Position numbers and translations under genes: made by a program. The notes below the pieces were generated by a model. That model was not told the origin of the DNA, searched no databases, and saw nothing but the letters and a program-made list of their open reading frames with translations. From Rhodospirillales bacterium URHD0017 (GTDB lineage Bacteria; Pseudomonadota; Alphaproteobacteria; Reyranellales; Reyranellaceae): a DNA stretch of 64,000 bases. The stretch is taken from positions 62,001-126,000 of the forward strand of contig FODP01000019.1 in NCBI GenBank assembly GCA_900110395.1, in the 5' to 3' direction. Of the stretch, positions 15,977-24,634 are shown one piece after another; the first letter of the stretch is position 1, and each line of letters starts with the position of its first letter.

Positions 15977-16741
15977 ATGGCCGATCTGTTTTCGATGAAG
16001 AACCGCGTGGTGCTGCTGACCGGCGCCTCGCGCGGGCTGGGCCGCGACATGGCACTGACCCTGGGCGCTGCCGGCGGCACGGTCCTGTGCGCCGGCCGCA
16101 CGGTGAAAGAGCTCGAAGTGACGGCGCGCGCCATCACGCGCAAAGGCGGCAAGGCCGAGGTCACGCCGCTCGACATCACCGATGAAGCGGCCGTGTGCGA
16201 GCAGGTGGCCAGCATCATCGCCAAGCACCGCCGCATCGACGTGCTGGTCAACAATGCCGGCATCATCTACCGCGAGGCGATCGTCGACACCTCGACCGAC
16301 ACCTTCCGCTCCGCGATCGAGACCGATCTCGTCTCGCAGTTCATGCTGGCGCGCGAGGTCGGCCGCCACATGCTGGCCCGCAAGTACGGCCGCATCGTCA
16401 ACATCTCCTCGATCATGGGCATCGTGGGTCGCGCCTCGGTGGCGGGCTACGTCGCGGCCAAGCACGGCCTGATCGGGCTCACCAAGAACCTCGCCGCCGA
16501 GTACGGCCCCGACGTCACCTGCAACGCCATCGCGCCGGGCTACATCCGCACCGAGCTCAACGTCCCGCTGCAGCAGAACAAGGCGTTCAACGCCATGCTC
16601 GAGCAGCGCACCGCCGCCCATCGCTGGGGCAAGCCCGAGGACCTGCGCGGCCCCTTGCTCCTGCTGGCCTCCGACGCCAGCGCCTACATGACCGGCCATA
16701 CGCTGGTGGTCGACGGCGGCATGACCGTCATCCTCGGCTGA
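15977..16741 (+). CDS. SDR-family oxidoreductase
   Basis: A 254-residue classical SDR with TGASRGLG cofactor loop, NNAG, the serine in NISSIMG, and YVAAK. It has an arginine after the first strand-2 loop (CAGRTVKELE), typical of NADP(H)-binding members. ATG 15977 follows GGGAGCGC; an in-frame ATG further upstream would translate the hairpin repeat and is rejected. A small membrane-anchored protein starts immediately after its stop, so the two are likely co-transcribed. Confidence 0.85.
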   Translation: MADLFSMKNRVVLLTGASRGLGRDMALTLGAAGGTVLCAGRTVKELEVTARAITRKGGKAEVTPLDITDEAAVCEQVASIIAKHRRIDVLVNNAGIIYREAIVDTSTDTFRSAIETDLVSQFMLAREVGRHMLARKYGRIVNISSIMGIVGRASVAGYVAAKHGLIGLTKNLAAEYGPDVTCNAIAPGYIRTELNVPLQQNKAFNAMLEQRTAAHRWGKPEDLRGPLLLLASDASAYMTGHTLVVDGGMTVILG

Positions 16742-16742
16742 C

Positions 16743-17231
16743 ATGTGGTCGATCCCGCGCTGGGCGATCCTGCTGCTGGGCGCGGCGCTGCTGGTGTTCG
16801 GCTTTGCCGTGCATATGGGCTGGCTGCGTGACCCGTCACTGGCCAAGGCCGACTATGTCGGCAACATCGACGTGTCGGCCGCGGACGCCAAGCTCTACCG
16901 CGCGGTGCCGTTCGAATGGCGGGTGACCAGCAATGCCGGCTCGTTCAGCGGAAACGACACCGCCTGGATCCGCATCGACCCGTCGGGCGAGCGCACCGTC
17001 GTCTGCGGCTGGCTGCGCCTGGACAAGGGCGGCAACTCGATCCGCGCCACACGCTGGCTGAGCGAGGCGCGCCTGATCGCGGGCGACCTCAAGCTGACGG
17101 CGCTCTTCATCGCGCCGGCCGACAAGGCGCCCGGCGACGGCCTCAACGCCGGCTGCCTGCGGCTCGACGAGCCCATGCCGCTCAAAGCCGACGCGCCGCT
17201 GCGCCTCGAAGGCAGCGCCGTCCGCGAATAG
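16743..17231 (+). CDS. Membrane-anchored hypothetical protein
   Basis: A 162-residue protein I do not recognise. Residues 6-28 form one N-terminal hydrophobic helix (PRWAILLLGAALLVFGFAV) that could be an uncleaved signal anchor, leaving a mainly beta-like domain outside the cytoplasm with a pair of cysteines (VVCGW and AGCLRL) that could form a disulfide. It starts one base after the SDR stop. It converges, six bases apart, with the Tae4-like amidase gene. An immunity role toward that toxin is conceivable but the genes are not in the usual tandem arrangement. Confidence 0.6.
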   Translation: MWSIPRWAILLLGAALLVFGFAVHMGWLRDPSLAKADYVGNIDVSAADAKLYRAVPFEWRVTSNAGSFSGNDTAWIRIDPSGERTVVCGWLRLDKGGNSIRATRWLSEARLIAGDLKLTALFIAPADKAPGDGLNAGCLRLDEPMPLKADAPLRLEGSAVRE

Positions 17232-17237
17232 CCGCCC

Positions 17238-17822
17238 TCAGATGTCGATCAGGTCGGGATCGCCGACGCTCCAGAACCACACCTTCGGCCGGGTGAGCGA
17301 GGCGAAATTGTTCCGCATGAAACCCTGGTTGAAATTGTCGCCCGTCCAGATCTCGGTATGGATGCCATAGGTCTGGTTGCCCATGAAGACCACGATGCCC
17401 GGCTTGTCCTCGATATCGGCCTTGCTCTTGATCTCCACACCGTCCTCGAAGGTGTTGTCGAGGAAATCCTTCATCTCGTCGACCGCGGCGATGTAGCGGA
17501 ACGTCATGTTCGCCGCCGACCTGATCGCGAAGCCGTTGGTGCGGCGCCGGTAGCTCTGTGGGCCGACCATTTTCGTCTGATCCTTATGCATGAACGCCAT
17601 GTTGATAGCGTGCGACATCTGAATGCAGCAGGTGGTGTAGTTGATGTTCTCGTTGATCAGGCCGGTGACCCAGCCATCGAGCTCTCCCGCCAGCGAGCCG
17701 CCGGGATCCTTCAACTTCAGGTCGATTTTGGGGCCGGCCTTGGTGTTCACCGGCGTCTTGTAGAACAGCGGATAGTTGTTCACGAAGGCGTCGATGCGAA
17801 TGGGAATGGCAAAGTGGGTCAC
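17238..17822 (-). CDS. Tae4-like T6SS amidase effector candidate
   Basis: A 194-residue protein resembling the Tae4 amidase family (NlpC/P60-fold peptidoglycan peptidases delivered by type VI secretion). The catalytic cysteine region reads NYTTCCIQMSHAIN, equivalent to the family's T-C-A-I-R-M-S, making Cys65 the likely nucleophile. The second motif, GIVVFMGNQTYGIHTEIW, provides His155 with a following acidic residue, like the family's G-H-x-D-L-W. There is no signal peptide, as expected for an injected effector. No T6SS core gene or Tai4-type immunity gene is recognisable nearby. Assignment rests on these motifs only. Confidence 0.55.
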   Translation of the reverse strand: MTHFAIPIRIDAFVNNYPLFYKTPVNTKAGPKIDLKLKDPGGSLAGELDGWVTGLINENINYTTCCIQMSHAINMAFMHKDQTKMVGPQSYRRRTNGFAIRSAANMTFRYIAAVDEMKDFLDNTFEDGVEIKSKADIEDKPGIVVFMGNQTYGIHTEIWTGDNFNQGFMRNNFASLTRPKVWFWSVGDPDLIDI

Positions 17823-17963
17823 TGCACGGCCTCCAGTCTCTCGCAGGGCGATCGAAATGGATTAGGCGCCAACAATCTGGCGGATTCGCGACGGACTTGA
17901 TTGAACGTATTCTTCATCCGTGCCGAAATCGGCTGACGCCCAAAGAAGAGCCTTGAGGACCAC

Positions 17964-19658
17964 ATGCCCACCTTTCGCCAGTCGCGCGATTTCCTGCTGG
18001 CCAACCGCACCGACTATGCAAAGGCGGTGGCCGGCTTCCGTTGGCCGGAGGCCGTCCCGTTCAACTGGGCAACCGACTGGTTCGATGCCGAGCTGGCGAA
18101 TGCGACCAACAAGGCCCGCTGCGGCCTCTGGATCGTCGACGTGGCGAGCGGCAAGGAAACCAGGCTCACCTTCGGTGAACTGTCGACCCGCTCCAACCAG
18201 GTCGCCAACTGGCTGCGCCAGCAAGGGCTGAAGCGCGGCGATCATCTGCTGCTGGTGCTGAACAACGTGGCGCCGCTGTGGGAGATCATGCTGGCCGCCA
18301 TGAAGCTCGGGGTCGTCGTAATTCCGGCGACGACACTCCTCACGACCGAGGAGCTGGCCGACCGCGTCGAGCGCGGCCGCGCCCGCATGATCGTCACCGA
18401 TGAGGACCAGGTCGCCAAGTGCGCCGGCCTGCCTCGCGAGGGGGTGGTGTTCGTCAATACGAGCGCCAAGCCCATCGCCGGCTGGCTGTCGCTCGGCGAC
18501 GCCTACAAGTGTTCGGCCGAGTTCAAGGCGGACGGCACGACCAACGCCGACGATCCGCTGCTGCTCTATTTCACCTCCGGCACGACGGCCAAGCCCAAGC
18601 TGGTGCGCCACAGCCATCGCAGCTACCCCGTGGGCGCCCTGTCGACCATGTACTGGCTGGGCCTGCAGCCCGGCGACGTCCATCTCAACATCTCTTCGCC
18701 CGGCTGGGCCAAGCATGCCTGGAGCACCTTCTTCGCGCCGTGGAATGCCGGCGCCACCGTCCTGATCGTCAACCAGGCGCCGTTCAACGCCAAAGCGCTT
18801 TTGGGCGTGCTGGAGCGCTGCAAGGTCACCACCTTCTGCGCGCCGCCAACGGTGTGGCGTCTCATGATCCAGGAGGACCTCGCCGCCGCGAAGGTCTGCC
18901 TGCGCGAGGTCTGCGGCGCGGGCGAGCCGCTGAACCCCGAGGTCATCAACAAGGTGCAGGAGGCCTGGGGCCTCACCATCCGCGACGGCTACGGCCAGAC
19001 CGAGACCACGGCGCAGATCGCCAACTCGCCCGGCCAGAAGGTCAAGCCGGGCGCGATGGGCCGACCGATGCCGGGCTATCGCATCCTGGTGCTCGACGCC
19101 GACGGCATGCCGACCGACGAAGGCGAGATCTGCCTCGACCTCAACGAGGAGCGTCCGGCCGGCCTGATGCAGGGCTACGCCGATGCCGAGGGCAAGCTCT
19201 CGGGCGCCAACGACAAGGTCTACCGGACGGGCGACGTCGCCAGCCTCGACGAGGACGGCTATCTCACTTTCGTTGGCCGCGCCGACGACGTCTTCAAGTC
19301 GTCGGACTACCGCATCAGCCCGTTCGAGCTGGAAAGCGTGCTGATCGAGCACGAGGCCGTCGCCGAGGCCGCCATCGTGCCCTCGCCCGACGAGATCAGG
19401 CTGAGCGTGCCCAAGGCCTACATCCTGCTGATTGCCTCGGCGCCGCCGACGCGCGAGACCGCGCAGTCGATCCTGAAATACACCAACACGCGGCTGGCGC
19501 CCTTCAAGCGCATCCGGCGCCTGGAGTTCGTCAAGGAGCTGCCCAAGACGATCTCCGGCAAGATCCGCCGCAACCAGCTTCGCCGCGTCGAGTATCAAGG
19601 CAGTGCCGCCGATGTGACGCGCGGCGTGGAATTCCACGAAAAGGACGTGCTGGGCTGA
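17964..19658 (+). CDS. AMP-forming medium-chain acyl-CoA synthetase
   Basis: A 564-residue ANL-superfamily ligase that activates carboxylic acids as acyl-AMP then acyl-CoA. Seen are the phosphate loop YFTSGTTAKPK, GYGQTET, the YRTGD hinge region, and the C-terminal KTISGKIRR with the adenylation lysine. Overall pattern (SPGWAKHAW, CAPPTVWRL, GAGEPLNPEV) matches the ACSM/medium-chain or benzoate-type group. ATG 17964 follows GAGGACCAC. A MmgE/PrpD gene lies downstream past a 27-bp palindrome, suggesting organic-acid catabolism. Confidence 0.9.
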   Translation: MPTFRQSRDFLLANRTDYAKAVAGFRWPEAVPFNWATDWFDAELANATNKARCGLWIVDVASGKETRLTFGELSTRSNQVANWLRQQGLKRGDHLLLVLNNVAPLWEIMLAAMKLGVVVIPATTLLTTEELADRVERGRARMIVTDEDQVAKCAGLPREGVVFVNTSAKPIAGWLSLGDAYKCSAEFKADGTTNADDPLLLYFTSGTTAKPKLVRHSHRSYPVGALSTMYWLGLQPGDVHLNISSPGWAKHAWSTFFAPWNAGATVLIVNQAPFNAKALLGVLERCKVTTFCAPPTVWRLMIQEDLAAAKVCLREVCGAGEPLNPEVINKVQEAWGLTIRDGYGQTETTAQIANSPGQKVKPGAMGRPMPGYRILVLDADGMPTDEGEICLDLNEERPAGLMQGYADAEGKLSGANDKVYRTGDVASLDEDGYLTFVGRADDVFKSSDYRISPFELESVLIEHEAVAEAAIVPSPDEIRLSVPKAYILLIASAPPTRETAQSILKYTNTRLAPFKRIRRLEFVKELPKTISGKIRRNQLRRVEYQGSAADVTRGVEFHEKDVLG

Positions 19659-19675
19659 CGCACGACGCCCACGGC

Positions 19676-19743
19676 TGTCATCCCGAGCGCAGCGAGGGAC
19701 CTTTGAGGCAGCAGAGAGGTCCCTCGCTGCGCTCGGGATGACA
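19676..19743. repeat. 27-bp perfect inverted repeat, GAGCGCAGCGAGG family
   Basis: Arms 19676-19702 and 19717-19743 are exact reverse complements beginning TGTCATCCCGAGCGCAGCGA, with a 14-base loop. It lies between the acyl-CoA synthetase and the MmgE/PrpD gene. It is a sibling of the repeat at 21119-21197, sharing TGTCATCC-x-GAGCG. Confidence 0.9.
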
Positions 19744-19780
19744 GTGGTTACTGCAACGACGATCTCCTGAAAGCAGGATC

Positions 19781-21130
19781 ATGATTCCCAGACCCGGCAT
19801 CACCCAATCTCTCGCCCGCTTCGTCGTCGACACCAGGTGGGAGGACATCCCCGAGCAGGCGCGGCACGAGGCCAAGCGTGCGCTGCTGAACTTCTTCGCC
19901 GTGGCGATCGCCGGCTGCCGCACCGAGCCGGTCGAGCTGGCGCTCAAGACCCTGGCCGAATTCTCCGGCGGCAAACAGGCCACTGTCGTCGGCCGCAGCG
20001 AGCGCATCGATGCGCTGAGTGCCGCCTTCCTGAACGGCGCGGGCGCCAATGTCTTCGACTATTGCGACACGCATCTGCCGACGGTCGTCCATCCGACGGC
20101 GCCCCTCGCCCCTGCCCTGCTGGCCATGGCCGAGCTGCGGCGCCTGACCGGGCCGCAGCTGCTGACGGCCTTCGTGCTGGGCTTCGAGATCGAATGCCGG
20201 GTCGGCGCCGCGGTCTCGCCCGGCCACTATCCCAAGGGCTGGCACATCACCTCGACCTGCGGCGTGTTCGGCTCGGCGGCCGGTGCGGCCAGGCTGCTCG
20301 GCCTGAAAGCTGACCAGGTCGTGTGGGCGCTGGGCAACGCCTCGACCCAGTCCGGCGGGCTCTGCGAGTGCCTGGGCTGGGCGGCCAAGAGCGTCAGCGT
20401 CGGCAATGCCGCGCGCAACGGCCTGCTCTCCGCCCTGCTGGCGGAGAAGGGCTTCTCCGGCCCCGCCGAGCCGATCGCCGGCGCCCAGGGCTGGCTGGCC
20501 GCCATGGGCGAGCCGCCCAACTGGCAGGCTTTCGAGGGCCTCGGCGCGACCTGGGAGGTCTTGGACAACTCGCTGAAACCCTATCCCGCGGGCTTCGTGA
20601 TCCATCCCCTGCTCGACTGCGCGCTCGACTGGCGCCGGCAGAACCCCGACCTCGTCATCGAGCGCGTGGCCGTGCGCGGCAACCCCCTGCTGCTGCAGCG
20701 CACCGACCGGCCCGAGGTCGCCACCGGCCGCGAAGCGCAGGTCAGCCTGCAGCACGCCGCGGCTGCGGCGTTGGTGCTGGGCAAGGCCGGGCTGAAAGAG
20801 TTCACCGACTCCTGCGTCAACGATCCCGCGGTCAAGGCCATGCGACGCAGGATCGAGGTGGCGAGCGATTCCGCGATCTCGACCATCGCCATCGAGGTCG
20901 ATTTCTTCACGTCCGACGGCAGGAAGCACAGCGCCTCGACCAAGGCGGCGCGCGGATCGTCGGCCAATCCGCTGAAGGACGCGGAGATCGAGCAGAAGCT
21001 TCTGGACGAGGCGAAGAGCTGGCGGCCGCAGCATGACGTGCGGCCGCTGATCGATGCCGTGTGGTCGCTCGACAGGAGCAGCGATGTGTCGACACTGGCC
21101 GCGCTGACCGTGCCCAGCCTGTCATCCTGA
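19781..21130 (+). CDS. MmgE/PrpD-family dehydratase-like protein
   Basis: A 449-residue member of the MmgE/PrpD (2-methylcitrate dehydratase-like) family. Landmarks are the N-terminal helix region, NGAGANVFDYCDTH, THLPTVVHPTAPLAPALLA, GWHITSTCGVFGSAAGAARLLGL and KPYPAGFVIHPLLD. The family includes 2-methylcitrate dehydratase, cis-aconitate decarboxylase and many uncharacterised racemase or dehydratase-like enzymes. The other methylcitrate-cycle genes are absent, so a different substrate is likely. The last codons (LSS then stop) come from the left arm of a dispersed repeat (21119-21149), so the natural C-terminus has probably been altered. Confidence 0.85.
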   Translation: MIPRPGITQSLARFVVDTRWEDIPEQARHEAKRALLNFFAVAIAGCRTEPVELALKTLAEFSGGKQATVVGRSERIDALSAAFLNGAGANVFDYCDTHLPTVVHPTAPLAPALLAMAELRRLTGPQLLTAFVLGFEIECRVGAAVSPGHYPKGWHITSTCGVFGSAAGAARLLGLKADQVVWALGNASTQSGGLCECLGWAAKSVSVGNAARNGLLSALLAEKGFSGPAEPIAGAQGWLAAMGEPPNWQAFEGLGATWEVLDNSLKPYPAGFVIHPLLDCALDWRRQNPDLVIERVAVRGNPLLLQRTDRPEVATGREAQVSLQHAAAAALVLGKAGLKEFTDSCVNDPAVKAMRRRIEVASDSAISTIAIEVDFFTSDGRKHSASTKAARGSSANPLKDAEIEQKLLDEAKSWRPQHDVRPLIDAVWSLDRSSDVSTLAALTVPSLSS

Positions 21131-21197
21131 GCGAAGCGAAGGATCTCATGCCGGTTGCGAGCGGCGATGAGGTCCTTCGCTTCGCTCAGGACGACAG
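21119..21197. repeat. 31-bp inverted repeat, GAGCGAAGCGAAGGA family
   Basis: Left arm 21119-21149 (CTGTCATCCTGAGCGAAGCG...) and right arm 21167-21197 pair over 31 bases with two mismatches, both of which would be G-U pairs in RNA. The left arm contains the TGA stop of the MmgE/PrpD gene. Half copies occur at 39048-39072 and 52143-52169. Confidence 0.9.
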
Positions 21198-21199
21198 GA

Positions 21200-22171
21200 T
21201 CACTCCACCGTAACCTTCGCTGCCGTCGCGACATCTTTCCAGATGGCGATGTCCTTCTGGATGAAGGCGGCGAATTCCTCGGGCGTATTGCCGACCGCCT
21301 GCATGGCCTGGTTGGCCAAGAGCTCGCGCGTGGCCGGCTCCTTGACCGCCTTCACGATCTCCTCGTTGAGCTTCTTGATCACGGCCGGCGGCGTCTTGGC
21401 CGGCGCCAGGATGCCGTGCCAGGCCAGCGCCTCGAAGCCGGGATAGCCGCTCTCGGCCACGGTCGGCACCTCGGGCGCGACGGGCGAGCGTTCCAGGCTG
21501 GTCACGGCGAGCGCGCGCAGCTTGCCCGACTTGATGTGCGGCAGGACGCTGATCGGATCGCTGAACACCATGGTGAGCTGGCCGCCCAAAAGATCGCCTA
21601 CGGCCAGCGCCGTGCCGCGATAGGGCACGTGGGTCATCTTGATCCCGGCCTTGCTGTTGAACAGCTCGGCGACCAGATGATTGGCCGCGCCCACGCCCGT
21701 CGAACCGTAGTTCATCGCTTCGGGCTTGCTCCTGGCCAGCGCCACGAGCTCCTGCAGCGTCTTCGCCGGCAGCTCCGCATTGACGGCGAGGATGTAAGGA
21801 TACGCCGTCGTCATGGTGATCGGCGCAAAGTCCTTCACCGGATCGTAGGGCAGACTTTTATAGACGGCGGGATTGATCGAGATCGGCCCGGATTGGCCAA
21901 GCAGCAGCGTGTAGCCGTCGGGCTCGGCCTTGGCGACTTGCTCGGTGCCCAAAATGGCGCCGGCACCGCCCTTGTTCTCGACCACGATGTGGTAGCCCGT
22001 ATTGTCGCCCACCTTGCGGGCGACGATACGCGCCACCGCATCGGCGCCGCCGCCCGGCGCATAGGGCACGACGATCTTGATGGGTTTCGCCGGATAGTCG
22101 GCGGCGAGCACCGTGCTCGCGCACGGCAGCGCGAGCGCAAGAGCCAGCGCCGCGCGCCGCCGCATTATCAT
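21200..22171 (-). CDS. Bug-family tripartite tricarboxylate transporter substrate-binding protein
   Basis: A 323-residue periplasmic receptor of the Bug/TctC family, clearly a paralogue of the one at 2098-3087. It has a cleavable signal peptide (RRRAALALALALPCASTVLAA) followed by the motifs PYAPGGGADAVAR, VENKGGAGAILGTE, EPDGYTLLLG, YDPVKDFAPI, STGVGAANHL and PYRGTALAVGDLLGG. It begins seven bases after the cupin gene and appears to be the last gene of a leftward operon that starts with the SDR at 25359. TctA/B membrane partners are not in the window. Ligand unknown; the operon context suggests uptake of the compound processed by the other genes. Confidence 0.9.
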   Translation of the reverse strand: MIMRRRAALALALALPCASTVLAADYPAKPIKIVVPYAPGGGADAVARIVARKVGDNTGYHIVVENKGGAGAILGTEQVAKAEPDGYTLLLGQSGPISINPAVYKSLPYDPVKDFAPITMTTAYPYILAVNAELPAKTLQELVALARSKPEAMNYGSTGVGAANHLVAELFNSKAGIKMTHVPYRGTALAVGDLLGGQLTMVFSDPISVLPHIKSGKLRALAVTSLERSPVAPEVPTVAESGYPGFEALAWHGILAPAKTPPAVIKKLNEEIVKAVKEPATRELLANQAMQAVGNTPEEFAAFIQKDIAIWKDVATAAKVTVE

Positions 22172-22178
22172 GACGCTG

Positions 22179-22697
22179 CTACGCGTCCACCTTGGCCGCG
22201 GCCTTGATGTTGGAGCGATTGATGCGGTCGAGGTTCGACCCTTCGATGCGCACCAGCTTGGTCAGCCCGTCGCGCTTGGGCGAGTGCACGACACCGACAT
22301 CGTAGAAGTGCGCATCACCGGGCTTCAGCACGTAGGTTCGCTCGGGCTCGACCAGCGACGGTGTCTCGCCGTCGCCTTTGCGCACGATGCGCCAGTCGGT
22401 CATCTCGGTGTCGCCGACGGCGAGGCCATAGATCGCCCAGCTCGAGCCATGATCGTGCGGAGCGCCATGCGCCGGCTTCTCGTAGACATGGCCGCAGACG
22501 CAGAAGCCAAGCTCGGGATCCTCGTAGAGCACCTTGCGCGGCTTGCAGTCCTCGGCCCGCAGGTGCTTGTCGACGAAGTCCTTGTCGAGCAGGACCTTGG
22601 CGACGAGCTTGACGACAGCCTGCTTGCCGCCGACACCGGGATCGGCCTTCAGGGCGGTGCGGATGTCGCCGCTCAGCTGCTCGAGGGTATAAGCCAT
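22179..22697 (-). CDS. Cupin, cysteine-dioxygenase-like
   Basis: A 172-residue cupin. The metal-binding pattern HGAPHDHGSSWAIYG, followed later by GDAHFYDVGVVHSP, resembles cysteine dioxygenase and 3-mercaptopropionate dioxygenase-like proteins that oxidise thiols with Fe(II). Two or three histidines (in PHDHG and VVHSP) could form a three-His facial site. Start ATG 22697 (AYTLEQLSGDI) is preceded by GGAGGAACTC; the longer frame is unlikely. It lies between the methyltransferase fusion and the Bug receptor in a leftward operon. Thiol substrate is inference. Confidence 0.7.
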   Translation of the reverse strand: MAYTLEQLSGDIRTALKADPGVGGKQAVVKLVAKVLLDKDFVDKHLRAEDCKPRKVLYEDPELGFCVCGHVYEKPAHGAPHDHGSSWAIYGLAVGDTEMTDWRIVRKGDGETPSLVEPERTYVLKPGDAHFYDVGVVHSPKRDGLTKLVRIEGSNLDRINRSNIKAAAKVDA

Positions 22698-22733
22698 GAG
22701 TTCCTCCATAGGACGCGTTGGCAAAAGTGTAGC

Positions 22734-24038
22734 TCAGCCGGCGGGCTTGTGTCCCACCACGCAGTGCATGGGATGAGCCATGAAAAGGAGACCCTGCCCT
22801 GCAGCAACCTCGCGCGCGGCCTGCCAGGCAGCCGTTTCCGACGGCGAAAGCTGCGCCACCAGATGATCCTCGCGGTAGCGCCAGATCGGCCCCTCTGGCC
22901 GGTCCAGGGTCACCAGGGTGGGAAAGCAGGTGAGATCGCGCAGGCCGGCCTGTCCGGCGCGCCGATAAAGCGAGGCATCGGCCACGCCCCTGGCAGCCAC
23001 CGACTGCGGCGGCGTTGTCGCCCTCGGACGTAGCGCTTCGGGCACGTCGACGCTCCACCATTGCGGCAGGTCGATCGACCGCACGATCACGCCGACGCGT
23101 CCGCCCGGCCGCGCCACGCGCATCATCTCGGCGAGCGCGCGGTCGGCATCGCATTCCTCCAGAACCGTCACCGAGAAGATGCAGTCGAACGATGCGTCGG
23201 CGAACGGCAGCTCCTCGGCGTTGCCGTAGGCAAAGCGGATCAGGTCGTCGACGCTGTCCGCCTTGGCCAGTGCCTGGGCTTCGCGCAACAGGAACGGATT
23301 GGTGTCCATCGCGGTGATGGCGTTGGCCTTGCCCAGCCGGTGGGCCAGCAAGCGATCGAGCGAGCCTGCGCCGCAGCCGACATCGAGGATCGCCTCGCCC
23401 GGCTTGGGCGCCATCAGGTCGATCAAGGTCTTGAACATCGCCTGGTAGGTCGGCGCGCGGGCGCGATCCTCCAGCGTGGCGACGCCGCCGAGATGGGCTC
23501 CGCCCAGGGTGATGACCGTGAACTGCCGCGCCAGGCGCTCGACCGCCGGCGCCCATTGCGACGGCGCCAGGAAGAACGGCAGCAGCATCAACGCCGGACC
23601 CGCGCCTTCAATGCGATAGGAGATGCCGGCATGAACGCCCTCGCGGGATGGATTCGCCGGAACATCGGCCTTCAGCCCACCGAGAAAGCCCGACATCGCC
23701 TGCACGATCTCCTCGGTGCGGTCAGCCACGACGTCCGCCCAGCCGGGCGCATCGTAGCCGGCAAGCACGACCCGCCGCGCGCCGGGTAACCTCAGTTCGG
23801 CGCGCGCAGTGACCTCGGCCGTCAGGCCGCTATCGCCACAGATCATGAGCAATCGTTCGGGCCTCGCGACGAAGGAAACCGGATCGAGGCGGGTCGGCAC
23901 GCACAGCACGATCCCGGCAAGCCGCTCGCCAAAGCCGGTGGCAAGTTGAGCGATGTCGCCTGGCATCTGCGTGGCGACATGTGCGGCGCCGATGCCGAGA
24001 TGATCCCACAGCGCGAGCAGCCGGTCGGTGGGTGTCAT
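22734..24038 (-). CDS. SAM methyltransferase preceded by alpha/beta-hydrolase fragments
   Basis: A 434-residue composite protein. Residues 1-125 resemble the middle and C-terminal part of an alpha/beta hydrolase (LLALWDHLGIGAAHVATQMPG, LLMICGDSGL, LPGARRVVLAGYDAPGWADV), but the nucleophile elbow reads TQMPG rather than GHSMGG, so that half is catalytically dead. Residues 135-190 (ISYRIEGAGPALMLLPF, ERLARQFTVITL) resemble a hydrolase N-terminus. Residues 200-434 are a class I methyltransferase (ILDVGCGAGSLD, MDTNP, EELPFADASFD). ATG 24038 immediately follows the GST stop. Substrate unknown. Confidence 0.7.
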   Translation of the reverse strand: MTPTDRLLALWDHLGIGAAHVATQMPGDIAQLATGFGERLAGIVLCVPTRLDPVSFVARPERLLMICGDSGLTAEVTARAELRLPGARRVVLAGYDAPGWADVVADRTEEIVQAMSGFLGGLKADVPANPSREGVHAGISYRIEGAGPALMLLPFFLAPSQWAPAVERLARQFTVITLGGAHLGGVATLEDRARAPTYQAMFKTLIDLMAPKPGEAILDVGCGAGSLDRLLAHRLGKANAITAMDTNPFLLREAQALAKADSVDDLIRFAYGNAEELPFADASFDCIFSVTVLEECDADRALAEMMRVARPGGRVGVIVRSIDLPQWWSVDVPEALRPRATTPPQSVAARGVADASLYRRAGQAGLRDLTCFPTLVTLDRPEGPIWRYREDHLVAQLSPSETAAWQAAREVAAGQGLLFMAHPMHCVVGHKPAG

Positions 24039-24634
24039 CTACGCGATCCCGTTGCGGCCATGCCTGACGAAAGCCGGCCGCGCGCTCAGCCGCTCGTAGT
24101 AGGCCTCGACATGGGGAAAGGACGACCGCTCGAACGGCGTCATGAACCAGCGATTGACCGACAGCCCGATCGGAATGTCGGCCAGGGTGAATGCAGCGCC
24201 CGCGACATGGCCGCCACTGCGCGCGAGCTGGCCGTCGAGGATCGCCACCGTGCGCGTCCACTGCTTTTTCGAGGCCTCGATCTCGCGCGCGTCATGGAAG
24301 GCCGGGTTTTTGCGCACGATCGCCGAGAAGGCATAGCGCCAGGCGCCGTTGAACTCCGTCGCCTGCCAGTCGATCCAGCGGTCGCCTCGGCGCGCGCCCG
24401 CGGTTCGACCGGCAGCAACGCTTCGGCCGCCAACTTGTTGGCGAGATAGCGGATGATGGTATTGCTCTCCCACAGCACGAAATCGCCGTCGACGATCACC
24501 GGCATCAGTCCATTGGGGTTCCGCTCGAGCTCCGGCCCATCGTCGGCGCGCGTACAGGCGATTCCGATTTCCTCGCAGGTCCACAGGACCTTGCGCACGT
24601 TGATCGACGAGGCCTTGCCGAGGATGCGTATCAC
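24039..24634 (-). pseudogene. Glutathione S-transferase, single-base frameshift
   Basis: A GST-like gene in two frames. The N-terminal thioredoxin-like half (IRILGKASSINVRKVLWTCEE, NPNGLMPVIVDGDFVLWES, IIRYLANKLA) begins at GTG 24634, overlapping the upstream SDR stop by four bases. After LLPVEPRARAEA the frame is lost at about 24380-24388; the C-terminal half continues in another frame as DRWIDWQATEFNGAWRYAFSA and ends at 24039. Restoring one G in GCGACC rejoins the halves into a normal protein of about 198 residues. It is either a recent loss of function or a sequencing error; the rest is unmutated, favouring recent origin. Confidence 0.8.

Noticed and set aside
14909..21197. CRISPR array
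   Set aside because: The repeats are single palindromes at scattered sites with no regular spacers or repeat series, and no cas genes are present.
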